Of a stretch of DNA of 64,000 bases, positions 42,550-51,068 are shown piece by piece. A program made the translations under genes and the position numbers. This DNA is from JANXUR01 sp038229415 (lineage in GTDB: Bacteria; Acidobacteriota; Terriglobia; Terriglobales; Acidobacteriaceae), in the NCBI GenBank assembly GCA_038229415.1, contig JBBROM010000011.1, positions 62,001-126,000 on the forward strand, written 5' to 3'. Below the pieces are notes generated by a model, which searched no databases, was not told where the DNA came from, and worked only from the letters and a program-made list of their open reading frames with translations. The stretch's first letter is position 1. The number at the start of each line of letters is the position of its first letter.

Positions 42550-45144
42550 ATGCCCGCCACCAAAACTTCTTCCGCCAAGACTCCCAGTTCCGCCAAAGCC
42601 CCCATAGCCCTTGCCCAGCGCATTTCCGCGCTCAAGTTCCCCAACGCCAAGGCTGCTGGCACACAAGCCCGCAAGCTCGGCATCACCGGCAAGTCCATGG
42701 GGCCAGCAATCGCCGCCGTCATGAAGTCCAACCAGGCGCATGCCATTCGCCTGGCCCAAGGCATGCTGCTGACCGCGAAGACGCCAGCCCGCGCGCAGGC
42801 AGACGGCAAACAACTGGTTCAGTGGGCCCAAAAGGCGGGTTCCGCCGAGCGCCGCGTGGTAGTACAAGCGTTCCGGCAGGCCAAGTCCAGCATTTTTCTG
42901 GTGCACCACATCTCAGAGATGAGCCGGGCCCACGCCGATGATTTTATGAAGGATTTTTTCTCAGCTGGGGGCAAAATCAAGAGCGTTTCTGAGTGGTTGA
43001 GCATCGCTGGTGCCGAGATCGCCCAGCAGGCCAACGAGGCTCCCGCCAAGGGCGAAGCCCGCCCAGAGAATATTTTTGGCGACATCGGCCACGCCATCGG
43101 CGGGGCCGTTAAGAACGTCGTCCACGCCGTCACCAATGCCGGCAAAAGCCTGGGAAACCTCATCTCCGACGCTGCCAAATGGGCAGCAGGCAAGGTCGGC
43201 GACCTGGTTCGCGCCCTCATCTCAGCTGGCAAAAAGGTCGTGGACATCCTGGCTGAAGCCGCCAAGCACGGCATCGAGATGGTGAAGAAGATCGTCCACG
43301 GACTCATTCAGGCTGGCCGCAAGGCCGTCGAAGTCTTAAGCTGGGCGGCCCAGAAGGCCGCCAACGTGTTCAACGACGTGGTGAAAGCTCTGCACGACGC
43401 CGGTGTCACCGCTGCCCACATGCTCGAGTGGGCCGCCAGCCAGACCGCGAGACTCGCGCAGAATCTGGTTCGCGCCCTTATCGCAGCTGGACGCACCGTA
43501 GCCCACATTCTCGGCGAAGCGGTGCAACTCGCGGCTAACGCCCTTCAATCCACCATTCAGGCCTTGCTCGCCATCGGACACACTCTGGCTCAGCTGGTGA
43601 ACTCTATCGCCACCGCTGCACGGGATGCGCTGAAAAAATTTGCGCTGGCTGTGTTCGCCTTGGGTCATAAACTGGCCGACTTGTTGCAAAGCGTCGCCAG
43701 CCTCGCGCTACAGGCAGCTGCCAAATTTGTCAAAGCCATTCTGGACGCCGGAAAGACCTTGGGCGAATTCCTGAAACAAGCCGTCAGCTTCGCTGCTGAC
43801 ATCGCCCAGAAACTCATCCAAGCCGCCATCGCCGCTGGCAAAACCGTCGCTCACCTGCTGAAAGAAGCAGCCCAAGCCGCCGGACAGCTGTTCGAGAAAC
43901 TCGTCGGCATCATCACCAAGGCACTCAAGTCTGCCGTCAGCATTCTGGACTGGATCGCCACCCAAGCGGTGAAGATCTCCGGACCGCTCTGGCAAATGGC
44001 TCTGGCCGCACTGAAAGCCATCGGCCACGCCATCACCGAAGTGCTTGACTGGGCAGCCCGCAAGACGAAGGAGATCTTTGCCGCGATCCTCAAGGCGTTC
44101 AAGAAGATCGGTGGCGCGATTGAGGACGTGCTGAAGTGGGCCAAGAAGGCGGGCGAAAAGGTGTGGGAATGGCTCGGTGCCATCGTCGAAAAGATCGGCT
44201 ATACCGTCGAGTACATCCTCTCCTGGTTAGAGAAGGACTTCATCCCCGGCATCGTCAAGTTCGTGGAAGCAGCCTTCAAAGCGGGCTTCACTATCGTCAA
44301 GTTCATGGCATGGTGCGTTGGGCGCACGGCCCAGATTGTGGTTGATGTGGTCAAGACGCTGCTGCGGTTCGGGGCTACGCTGGCGCAGCTCGTGGCGGCA
44401 ACCATCGCCCATCCCAAAGACGCGCTCAAGAACCTGATGGCCGCTTGCAAGGCGGCTGGCAAGACGCTGAAAGACCTGGTGGACGCGGCTCTGGTGCAGC
44501 CCGCCAAAGATGCCAAGCAAAAGGCGCTTGAGGCGCTTCGCGATCTCGGCGAGTCGGCGCTCGACATGCTCAAGGCTGCTGCCAACATCGCGGCCAGCGC
44601 GCTGGCCGACGCCCTCGCCATCATCCTGACATGGTTTGGCTCCTACCGGCCACTCACGGCGCAGGAAAAGGTGGAGGCTACCCGAATCTTCGGCAAAGCC
44701 AACCTCATTCAATGCGTGCAGGTTGCGGTGATGGCACCGATTGTCGACCTAGTCGAATGGATCAATGGCCAGCGGCCGTTCACTACGATGTACTTCATCA
44801 ACTTCGCCTCCGGGGCGTTAGTAGTGATGGACAGCCTGATCCACGAGATGACCCACGTCTGGCAGAGCCTGCAAGTGGGCCCTCTGTATATGGTGGAAGC
44901 CATCGAGGCGCAGCTATCTAAGGCTGGCTACAACTATGGGTGGGATGTCAATTCGCCCCAAGGGGATCGGCGGGGCGATGGCGCGGATGCGGCTTTGGAT
45001 GCCGCCAACGGCAACTTCGACAAGTTCAACCGGGAGCAGCAGGCCCAGATCATCCAGCACTACTACGTGCGGCGATTTGTGGACATGCTGCCCGACTCTA
45101 GCTGGAAGTCCTGGCTCCCCTATGCCAAGCAGGTCATGGCCTAA
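42550..45144 (+). CDS. 29-residue helical-repeat protein with C-terminal HExxH metalloprotease-like domain
   Basis: A 864-residue protein with no signal peptide. AAAGGAG eight bases before ATG 42550 fixes the start; the frame is open from 42271, but those codons have no ribosome-binding site. Residues 1-25 are Ala/Ser/Thr/Lys-rich, residues about 25-190 are alpha-helical, and residues about 191-690 are some seventeen tandem amphipathic repeats of 29 residues with a fixed Gly at position 8 (VRALIAAGRTVAHILGEA). The C-terminal part carries LIHEMTHVWQ (H765, E766, H769), a zinc-peptidase motif also seen in DUF4157, the domain named for contractile injection systems. The repeat region resembles tape-measure or pore-forming helices. 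It is the first and largest gene of a six-gene operon. Function is unknown. Confidence 0.8.
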   Translation: MPATKTSSAKTPSSAKAPIALAQRISALKFPNAKAAGTQARKLGITGKSMGPAIAAVMKSNQAHAIRLAQGMLLTAKTPARAQADGKQLVQWAQKAGSAERRVVVQAFRQAKSSIFLVHHISEMSRAHADDFMKDFFSAGGKIKSVSEWLSIAGAEIAQQANEAPAKGEARPENIFGDIGHAIGGAVKNVVHAVTNAGKSLGNLISDAAKWAAGKVGDLVRALISAGKKVVDILAEAAKHGIEMVKKIVHGLIQAGRKAVEVLSWAAQKAANVFNDVVKALHDAGVTAAHMLEWAASQTARLAQNLVRALIAAGRTVAHILGEAVQLAANALQSTIQALLAIGHTLAQLVNSIATAARDALKKFALAVFALGHKLADLLQSVASLALQAAAKFVKAILDAGKTLGEFLKQAVSFAADIAQKLIQAAIAAGKTVAHLLKEAAQAAGQLFEKLVGIITKALKSAVSILDWIATQAVKISGPLWQMALAALKAIGHAITEVLDWAARKTKEIFAAILKAFKKIGGAIEDVLKWAKKAGEKVWEWLGAIVEKIGYTVEYILSWLEKDFIPGIVKFVEAAFKAGFTIVKFMAWCVGRTAQIVVDVVKTLLRFGATLAQLVAATIAHPKDALKNLMAACKAAGKTLKDLVDAALVQPAKDAKQKALEALRDLGESALDMLKAAANIAASALADALAIILTWFGSYRPLTAQEKVEATRIFGKANLIQCVQVAVMAPIVDLVEWINGQRPFTTMYFINFASGALVVMDSLIHEMTHVWQSLQVGPLYMVEAIEAQLSKAGYNYGWDVNSPQGDRRGDGADAALDAANGNFDKFNREQQAQIIQHYYVRRFVDMLPDSSWKSWLPYAKQVMA
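43120..44613 (+). repeat. Tandem 87-bp coding repeat (29-residue protein repeat), about 17 copies
   Basis: The protein repeat is plain: most units align at exactly 29 residues with small side chains and Gly at position 8, Leu/Val at 11, 14 and 15, and Ala at 18, 22 and 25. A few units carry insertions of one to three residues. At DNA level the copies are diverged, so this is an old repeat under protein-level constraint, unlike a recent satellite. Confidence 0.8.
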
Positions 45145-45165
45145 CGCCTGAACTGATCCCCAGAC

Positions 45166-45190
45166 GGATGTCGGGGCTTCCCCGCCATCC
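45166..45190 (+). promoter_or_regulatory. Hairpin between first and second cassette genes
   Basis: GGATG-T-CGGGG / CCCCG-C-CATCC forms a 10-bp stem with one mismatch and a 3-base loop, 22 bases after the first gene's stop. No U-tract follows, so it may be a processing or partial attenuation site that lowers expression of the five distal genes. Confidence 0.4.
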
Positions 45191-45274
45191 CCGATGGGGC
45201 CACGGACAAAAAGCCGGGTCCCATCGGAACCAACATTTTATGCCGCTGACTTACCTTGCAACAGGGAGGCGCAC

Positions 45275-46240
45275 ATGGCTACAAAAACTGGCAAGAAAAA
45301 AACGGGGATTGCTGCTGACCCCAACCAGGCACTTATTCAGTTGAACTTGGTGGATGGCACCCGGTCTCCGATTGCCGACGATCAAGACGTTCTAATTCGA
45401 ATCACCGACGGCTTTCAGAGACTCTGGTTCAACCATGACAAACAAGGGCCACGCCAATTCTTCTCGGTGCCATTTTTCGACAACCTTGAGGACAACTACA
45501 CCGTACTGGTTTCGTCGGATCACTGCGTGGATGCCGGCCTCACGCCGATCAAGGTTTCACCAGACTTGATTTCACTGGTGGATCTCATGATCTTGCCGGA
45601 CGCGGCGGACTTCCGCTTCATGGACTGGAACGTGATGGAACAAGTCAACCCCGATGTCTTTGCGTTTCTGAATCTTGGCCTATCCAGGAAAGATGCCAAA
45701 GCGAATTACACCCAGTTGCAAGGCGACAAACCCGCTACTCTGGCGTCTTTGCTGAACCTGGCGACCGCAATGCAGAGCATCCATCTGAACATAGGAACAG
45801 CGCTTGACTACTTCAAGGAAATTGAGTGGGACGATTCACTAGCGCAAGATCGTTTCTTTGCGTATGCCGATCAAGACCTGATCGTGCAGGTGAAGACGGC
45901 GGCAGCTGCGCCCCAACCGACCTTCCAAGCCGAGGTCAGCCCAGGAATGTTTCATCCCGGGGCCACGCTCAGCTATAAGGAAATCCGTCTTGGGGAGGCC
46001 AACGTCCAGCTCACCTTCCACGGGAACGACACCAAGATGATCGGGACGACAACCTGCGTCAAGGTTGAGCCCGATATTGACTACTTTCGCGACCCCGCCG
46101 CGCACGCGCTGCTGGAAGTTATCCCCAACTCAGTTGCGCATGGCCTGACGGATCCCAAGAAAGTTTACATACTGCGCTGGATGGCGGGCCGGCATGCCGG
46201 ACTTCCCGAGTTCAATCCTCCCTACACTCTCGCGGCCTAA
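45275..46240 (+). CDS. Unknown protein, second gene of the multi-hydrolase cassette
   Basis: A 321-residue soluble protein without signal peptide. GGGAGG six bases upstream supports ATG 45275 over 45194. The N-terminal 80 residues (ALIQLNLVDGTRSPI then VLIRITDGFQRLWF) look like a beta-sandwich of the carboxypeptidase-regulatory or transthyretin kind; the middle is helical with many Asp and Met (LISLVDLMILPDAADF), and the C-terminal part is mixed, ending PEFNPPYTLAA. No catalytic motif is apparent. I do not recognise the family. It is 130 bases after the repeat protein and 28 before the peptidase candidate. Confidence 0.75.
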   Translation: MATKTGKKKTGIAADPNQALIQLNLVDGTRSPIADDQDVLIRITDGFQRLWFNHDKQGPRQFFSVPFFDNLEDNYTVLVSSDHCVDAGLTPIKVSPDLISLVDLMILPDAADFRFMDWNVMEQVNPDVFAFLNLGLSRKDAKANYTQLQGDKPATLASLLNLATAMQSIHLNIGTALDYFKEIEWDDSLAQDRFFAYADQDLIVQVKTAAAAPQPTFQAEVSPGMFHPGATLSYKEIRLGEANVQLTFHGNDTKMIGTTTCVKVEPDIDYFRDPAAHALLEVIPNSVAHGLTDPKKVYILRWMAGRHAGLPEFNPPYTLAA

Positions 46241-46268
46241 AAAACTTTGAAAAATCCAGGACGAAACC

Positions 46269-47924
46269 ATGCCTAACCCGATGCTCAACATGAAGCCCAA
46301 AACGAAAACCGCCATCCCTAGAGACATGCATGCCTTGCGCCTGCTCGCCAAGCAGTTCCAAAGCAAGCAAAAGCATGCCAGTATCGGCCTACTGCCGAAT
46401 CTGGCTGCGCGCACCACTGGGCGCACTCCGGTGGAGCACGCCAACAACTACTTTCGCAACAAAGTCAGTGCTCCCTTCATTGGGCCACTCGCGGCCCAAT
46501 ACGAATTCCAGGTCGAGGAGCCTGCTCAGGTCAAGGTGCCTTCGCGCAATGCCTTGGACTTGATTTTTGCGATCCAGGATGAGCTGGACCATTACCACCT
46601 CTATCTCTCTAACTTCCTCACCCATCCTCGCTACGGCCCGGAAAATCAGGTAGGCTTCAGTCGCGGAGATACTCTCCGCCCCCAAGGACTCAAAGAGGTC
46701 AGTCCCGGCGTCTTTCAATTTCGCGTCCACGGTCTAGTCGTCGGCCGCCACAATCTGTTCACCTACTTGCGCGGCAAGTATCTCGACGGCCCTCAGCCGC
46801 CTCCAACGGATACGGCAAAGGAACCGTCGGGCACTGTGCGCATTTTCCTTAGCATGCCGTCGCGTCCCGACGCCCGCGAAGTCGGCAACACCGAGTGGTA
46901 TGACTTCGCGCCGCGCACCTGGAAGCGCCACCATCCGTCCATCCCTCTGCGCCCGCCGATCCCCATTCTCTTCAAGCACGCCAAAGACACTACCACCTTC
47001 GGCCCTGCTTACAGCCATCTCTATGAGGACGGCGTTATCCGCGTCAGCTTTATCTTTGGCTACGACGAGCACGGCCACTTAGCTGACAAAGACGCGAAGG
47101 CGATTTGGAGCATCCTGACCTCTCCGCCGAAGAAGCAGTTCACCAAGGGGATAACCGGAGACTTCGGGTATCACGGTCCGGGATTCGGCTGCAGTGACCC
47201 CACTGGCGGCGATTACCGCAAGCTGAACTTCGACGGCACCAGCGTCTTCCGCCGCGACTCCATCAGCGGCGAAGGACCTATCGTCGTCCGCTATCGCCTG
47301 CACAAACCCCTGCGTGTCGGTTCAGCCAACACTCCCGCAGGCTCTGCGAGCGTGGGCGGGAAGCTTGTGCCCGACGGCAAAACCATCCCCGCAGGTACTA
47401 TCGTTGACCGCGGCGTCTCCGCCGAAGTTCGCCTCTACAACTTCGACAAGGCGGCCCCACGCGTCTCCGCGCAAGATCTGATTGACCGCTTCGCCAAAGT
47501 TTTCGCGGATAGCGACGTCATTCACTACGACGGCCACGCCAACTACGGCGGCGGCTTCTATATCGGGGAGCAGCCTGACGACATCCTTTGGGCCAGCGAC
47601 ATCGGATCCTACCGCAAGGATTTCAGTGCGCGCTATCAACTGTTTTCGATCGGAGCCTGCCACGGCGCGGGCTACTTTGCCGACCTGTTTTACAACGAGC
47701 TGCACCCCAGAAAGTCGCCTCGCAACCTGGATATTGTCGCTGCCGTCAATGAGACGGCGTTTGAGGATGCGGTGCATCAAGGGCTGGCTCTAATCTCGTC
47801 CGTGTTGCAAATCAAGAAGCATGGAAGTGGTGAGCCTCCTGACTACTTGCAGATTTTGCTTTCTATGAGTAAGCCGGCTGCATTTCAGCCCTATGTAGGC
47901 GTATTCGGCCGACCGGAACGATAG
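46269..47924 (+). CDS. Putative clan-CD (caspase/gingipain-like) cysteine peptidase
   Basis: A 551-residue protein with no signal peptide. The C-terminal part has two motifs in the order and spacing expected for clan-CD peptidases: a hydrophobic strand into VIHYDGHANYGGG (H423 in GHA) and, about 40 residues later, LFSIGACHGAGYF with C464 after a hydrophobic strand. In gingipains the pair is GHG and an Ala-Cys. The first 300 residues are unlike known peptidases and contain WYDFAPRTW and FGYHGPGFGC. Neighbours include a serine protease and an HExxH protein, which supports a proteolytic role. Assignment rests on motifs only; structure comparison would be needed to confirm. Confidence 0.6.
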   Translation: MPNPMLNMKPKTKTAIPRDMHALRLLAKQFQSKQKHASIGLLPNLAARTTGRTPVEHANNYFRNKVSAPFIGPLAAQYEFQVEEPAQVKVPSRNALDLIFAIQDELDHYHLYLSNFLTHPRYGPENQVGFSRGDTLRPQGLKEVSPGVFQFRVHGLVVGRHNLFTYLRGKYLDGPQPPPTDTAKEPSGTVRIFLSMPSRPDAREVGNTEWYDFAPRTWKRHHPSIPLRPPIPILFKHAKDTTTFGPAYSHLYEDGVIRVSFIFGYDEHGHLADKDAKAIWSILTSPPKKQFTKGITGDFGYHGPGFGCSDPTGGDYRKLNFDGTSVFRRDSISGEGPIVVRYRLHKPLRVGSANTPAGSASVGGKLVPDGKTIPAGTIVDRGVSAEVRLYNFDKAAPRVSAQDLIDRFAKVFADSDVIHYDGHANYGGGFYIGEQPDDILWASDIGSYRKDFSARYQLFSIGACHGAGYFADLFYNELHPRKSPRNLDIVAAVNETAFEDAVHQGLALISSVLQIKKHGSGEPPDYLQILLSMSKPAAFQPYVGVFGRPER

Positions 47925-47965
47925 CACCACCAACCGGAACGAAAAAAGAAAGAGAGGAACTGATC

Positions 47966-49051
47966 ATGGCTTCAGAAAAGCAGATTCTTCAAGCGCTAGA
48001 CGCGCTTACAACCTCCAACGTAGAGTCCTTGGGCGCCAAAAAGAAGGACTCCGCACAGCAATTACGACAAATCCTCGACAGCCCGAATGTGGTTGGCGTG
48101 GGGATCTCGGAAAAGATCAGCAAAGGCAAGCGCATGGGAATACTCGCGCTCACCTTTTACGTCATAAAGAAGATCAACCGGAAGAAGCTGCTCGGACATG
48201 AAATGGTTCCGCCCGCGATTCCGCCAGCCCTCAGTGGCCCGCAGGCCATTTCCACGGATGTCTTCGAGCTGGGAGGGCCGATCGTGTTGCAGGCGAACGT
48301 GAACCGGTCACCCATCCAGCCCGGTTTCTCCATCGGCCACGTGAAGGTGACTGCGGGCACCTTGGGGGCGGTGGTGAACGGCGGTGGCAAAAAGATGCTG
48401 CTCAGCAATAGTCACGTGTTCGCGAATAGTGGTAAGGCAAAAGCGGGCGACAAGATTCTTTACCCCGGCAAGGCTGACGGCGGCAAGTCCCCGGCCGACG
48501 TGGTGGCTACTTTGACCAAGTTTGGCAAGTTCGTGGTCGGTGGAGACTACGTCAATTCCGTAGACTGCGCCGTTGCCACACCCACCGCCGCTGCCTTGGC
48601 GAAAGTGCAGGTAGCCATCCCCGGAATCGGCGTTCCCAAGGGCACCACCGCCGCGCAACGCGGTATGAAGGTAGTGATCGAGGGCCGCACCTCCGGCAAA
48701 AGCACCGGGGAGGTGAAAGATACACACTTTCGCTTCACCGTCACCTACCCCGGAGTTGGCAAGGTCGGGTTCAAGGACCAAATTCTTTGCACACGATATT
48801 CCAAGGGTGGTGATTCCGGCTCACTGGTGCTGGATCAAAAGACCAGCAAGGCCGTTGGCTTGCACTTTGCTGGCGCGCCCGAAGGCAGCGTGTCGAATCC
48901 CATTGGGTTGGTCTTGAAGAATATGGGTGTAACGCTGGCGGCTGGTGGCCCAGCGCCAAAGACGCCCAAACCGCCCAAGGCAAAACCACCGATCAAGAAG
49001 CCAGGTAAGAAGCCTGTCAAAAAGTCGGTTAAAAAGGCCGCCAAGCAGTAG
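47966..49051 (+). CDS. Trypsin-like (S1/chymotrypsin-fold) serine protease with Lys-rich tail
   Basis: A 361-residue protein with an AGAGAGGA ribosome-binding site and no signal peptide. The catalytic triad is visible: H150 in LSNSHVFA, D200 in SVDCAVATP, S284 in GGDSGSLVL. The N-terminal 100 residues (VVGVGISEKISKG then LALTFYVIKKINR and VPPAIPPAL) form the small alpha/beta domain common before bacterial proteases of this type. The last 35 residues are a Pro/Lys-rich tail (PPIKKPGKKPVKKSVKKAAK), which could bind nucleic acid or membranes. Third hydrolase of the cassette. Substrate unknown. Confidence 0.85.
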   Translation: MASEKQILQALDALTTSNVESLGAKKKDSAQQLRQILDSPNVVGVGISEKISKGKRMGILALTFYVIKKINRKKLLGHEMVPPAIPPALSGPQAISTDVFELGGPIVLQANVNRSPIQPGFSIGHVKVTAGTLGAVVNGGGKKMLLSNSHVFANSGKAKAGDKILYPGKADGGKSPADVVATLTKFGKFVVGGDYVNSVDCAVATPTAAALAKVQVAIPGIGVPKGTTAAQRGMKVVIEGRTSGKSTGEVKDTHFRFTVTYPGVGKVGFKDQILCTRYSKGGDSGSLVLDQKTSKAVGLHFAGAPEGSVSNPIGLVLKNMGVTLAAGGPAPKTPKPPKAKPPIKKPGKKPVKKSVKKAAKQ

Positions 49052-49076
49052 TGTTAGGCCCGGAAGAGAGGTTGTT

Positions 49077-49322
49077 ATGACTGGATTGCAGATCGCCGAA
49101 CTCGCCCGCGTGCGCTTCTCCAAGAAGCTGAGTGCGCTCGGTGCACACGCCCTTGAAGTCGCCGAGGAACCACAAGGCTCCAAGAAGAATTTTGCCGTGG
49201 TCGCCCATTTTGCCAAGAAGCCGAAGACGAATGTCCCCGCAGTATTGAGCCTTAAGAGCGGCGGCAAAGCGTTTACGGTTCCCTTGCGCGTCAAGATTTC
49301 CCAACCATTTAAGCCTGAGTAA
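49077..49322 (+). CDS. Small protein resembling the protease N-terminal domain, possible inhibitor
   Basis: An 81-residue protein with GAGAGG before ATG 49077, starting 25 bases after the trypsin-like gene. Its pattern NFAVVAHFAKKPKTNVPAVL then GKAFTVPLRVKIS follows the same order as the N-terminal domain of the protease (LALTFYVIKKINR ... VPPAIPPAL). This suggests a stand-alone copy of a propeptide-like domain, which could act as an inhibitor or folding helper of the protease. The similarity is by eye and weak. Confidence 0.6.
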   Translation: MTGLQIAELARVRFSKKLSALGAHALEVAEEPQGSKKNFAVVAHFAKKPKTNVPAVLSLKSGGKAFTVPLRVKISQPFKPE

Positions 49323-49369
49323 CAGGCAATCCGCGCTTCCTAAGGAGCGCAACCTCCAAGGAGATAACA

Positions 49370-50719
49370 ATGTCACCGGTAAAAATGCCCAAAGCAAGCC
49401 CGGAAGCCCTGCAACAATTCGAAAGAGCCGGAACTCCGGAAATGGTTGGCCGTGGATGCCAACTGGAAACCTACACCCCGATCGCAGACATCCCCACCTT
49501 CAAAATTTCGAGCGACTTTGTTGCTTTTGCCTCACCCGAATCCACCTACGCGGTGACCAAGGACTTTCTGGACAACGCGCAAAGCTCCATCCTGATCGGC
49601 ATCTACGACTTCACCGCTCAGTACATCAAGGAGCGGCTGTTCAAGGCCATGCGCCGCGGCGTTAAGGTCTCGCTGATGCTCGATCTGGATGGGCGCACCG
49701 GCGAAACCGAGCTTTACGATGACTTGGTGGCACATGGCTGCGAAGGGGTACCCGCACCCTCCTGCGCCAGCAAGAACGTCCACTATTTCTCGTCTTCGCA
49801 TGAGAAGGTCATTGTGATTGACGACGAGTGGTCGTTGGTGCAAAGCGGCAACTACAGCGAGAACAGCGTTCCCGAAAACGAGACCGATGGCGGTGACCCC
49901 AACAATTGGGTACCCGGCAATCGGGACATGGGAGTTGCGGTCAAGAGCAAGCCTCTGGCGAAGTTTCTTACCGGCGTGCTGCGTAGCGACATGAAACTCG
50001 AACTCGACGCGACCACTCCGGAAGCACTGGGCGGTTTGGCGGGCAAGGCTGAAGTCGAGATGCTGGAATCAGCTCCGGCAGAGATTCCGACCAAGCTGTT
50101 CAAGAGCAAGAAGTTCAATCCCGCGAACGCGGTCAGCGTAACGCCGATTCTTTCCCCAGACAACTACATGTCGGTGATCCCTGATTTGCTGCGCAGCGCC
50201 AAGAAGTCAATTTCCCTCGAACAGCAGTACATTCGCGGCGGCCAGACGGACATTGGCACCCTCCTTGCCGCGATCAAAGAAGCGATGGACAACAACGATG
50301 GCCTTGATGTTCGCATCATCCTGGCCAAGCCATTCCCCGGCAAGCGCTTCGACAAAGAGGCGAACGAGATCAAGAAGCTCAAGAATGATTTCGGTCTGGC
50401 GCTGGGCAAAAACATTCGCATCCTAAACCCCAAATACTTTGTCCACTGCCACAACAAGCTGATCGTGGTGGACGGGGAAAAGGTGCTCATTAGCTCGCAG
50501 AACTGGTCTGACTCGGCTGTCAGCAAGAATCGTGAAGCGGGTCTACTCCTGGAATATCCGCAGATGGCCAAGTACTACGAAAGCATCTTTGACTCGGACT
50601 GGGAAACCGGCGTCAAGACTCTGACCAAGAAGAAGGGCGCGCCCGAGTTCTTCGGTCCGGAAGCACTGGCGAGCGGCAAAGTGGTTCCGCTCAACTGGGG
50701 CGACTACACGATCGTCTAA
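49370..50719 (+). CDS. Phospholipase-D-family protein with two HKD motifs
   Basis: A 449-residue protein with AAGGAGA before the ATG and no signal peptide. Both HxK(x4)D motifs are intact: H144-E-K146-V-I-V-I-D151 and H361-N-K363-L-I-V-V-D368, each followed by the usual SGNYSEN and SSQNWSD loops. The two halves form one active site for phosphodiester cleavage or transfer, on a phospholipid or nucleic acid. The first ~50 residues have no recognisable domain. It is the last gene of the six-gene cassette, followed by a GC-rich hairpin. Whether the target is DNA, RNA or lipid cannot be told. Confidence 0.9.
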   Translation: MSPVKMPKASPEALQQFERAGTPEMVGRGCQLETYTPIADIPTFKISSDFVAFASPESTYAVTKDFLDNAQSSILIGIYDFTAQYIKERLFKAMRRGVKVSLMLDLDGRTGETELYDDLVAHGCEGVPAPSCASKNVHYFSSSHEKVIVIDDEWSLVQSGNYSENSVPENETDGGDPNNWVPGNRDMGVAVKSKPLAKFLTGVLRSDMKLELDATTPEALGGLAGKAEVEMLESAPAEIPTKLFKSKKFNPANAVSVTPILSPDNYMSVIPDLLRSAKKSISLEQQYIRGGQTDIGTLLAAIKEAMDNNDGLDVRIILAKPFPGKRFDKEANEIKKLKNDFGLALGKNIRILNPKYFVHCHNKLIVVDGEKVLISSQNWSDSAVSKNREAGLLLEYPQMAKYYESIFDSDWETGVKTLTKKKGAPEFFGPEALASGKVVPLNWGDYTIV

Positions 50720-50740
50720 CGTCACCATCCGCAAGTTGCT

Positions 50741-50783
50741 ACCCGCACCCCGTCCAGCGAATGATTTCTGGGCGGGGGCGGGT
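50741..50783 (+). terminator. GC-rich hairpin after the PLD gene
   Basis: ACCCGC-A-CCCCG-T-CCAG pairs with CTGG-G-CGGGG-GCGGGT around a short loop, 22 bases after the stop codon. It has no U-tract, but its position and strength fit the end of the cassette transcript. From here to 51019 I see no supported gene; a 92-residue open frame there lacks any coding signal. Confidence 0.5.
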
Positions 50784-51019
50784 AACTCACCGAAAGCATG
50801 CCCTGATAAGACGACACTGAATAACAAAGACAGCATCGCGAGAGGCTTACTTACGTTTCCGACGAAAGCTGTTCAAACAACCGCGGGACGCACTCTGCCA
50901 GTCTGCTGGCTAGGAATGCGTCGGCAATCCCCGCAAGCTGTTGCTGCGGGTCATCACTTTGCTAGCGATTGGCGCACTGGAGCAGTTTGCGCTGGAATGG
51001 CCGTAAGTCATTGAAACAT

Positions 51020-51068
<49 letters not shown>

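Noticed and set aside
43120..44613. CRISPR array or DNA satellite
   Set aside because: The 87-base units are similar only as protein; DNA copies are diverged and there are no unique spacers. No CRISPR array is seen anywhere in the window.
50736..51014. 92-residue plus-strand open frame after the PLD gene
   Set aside because: It covers a strong GC hairpin, lacks a ribosome-binding site and has no coherent domain.
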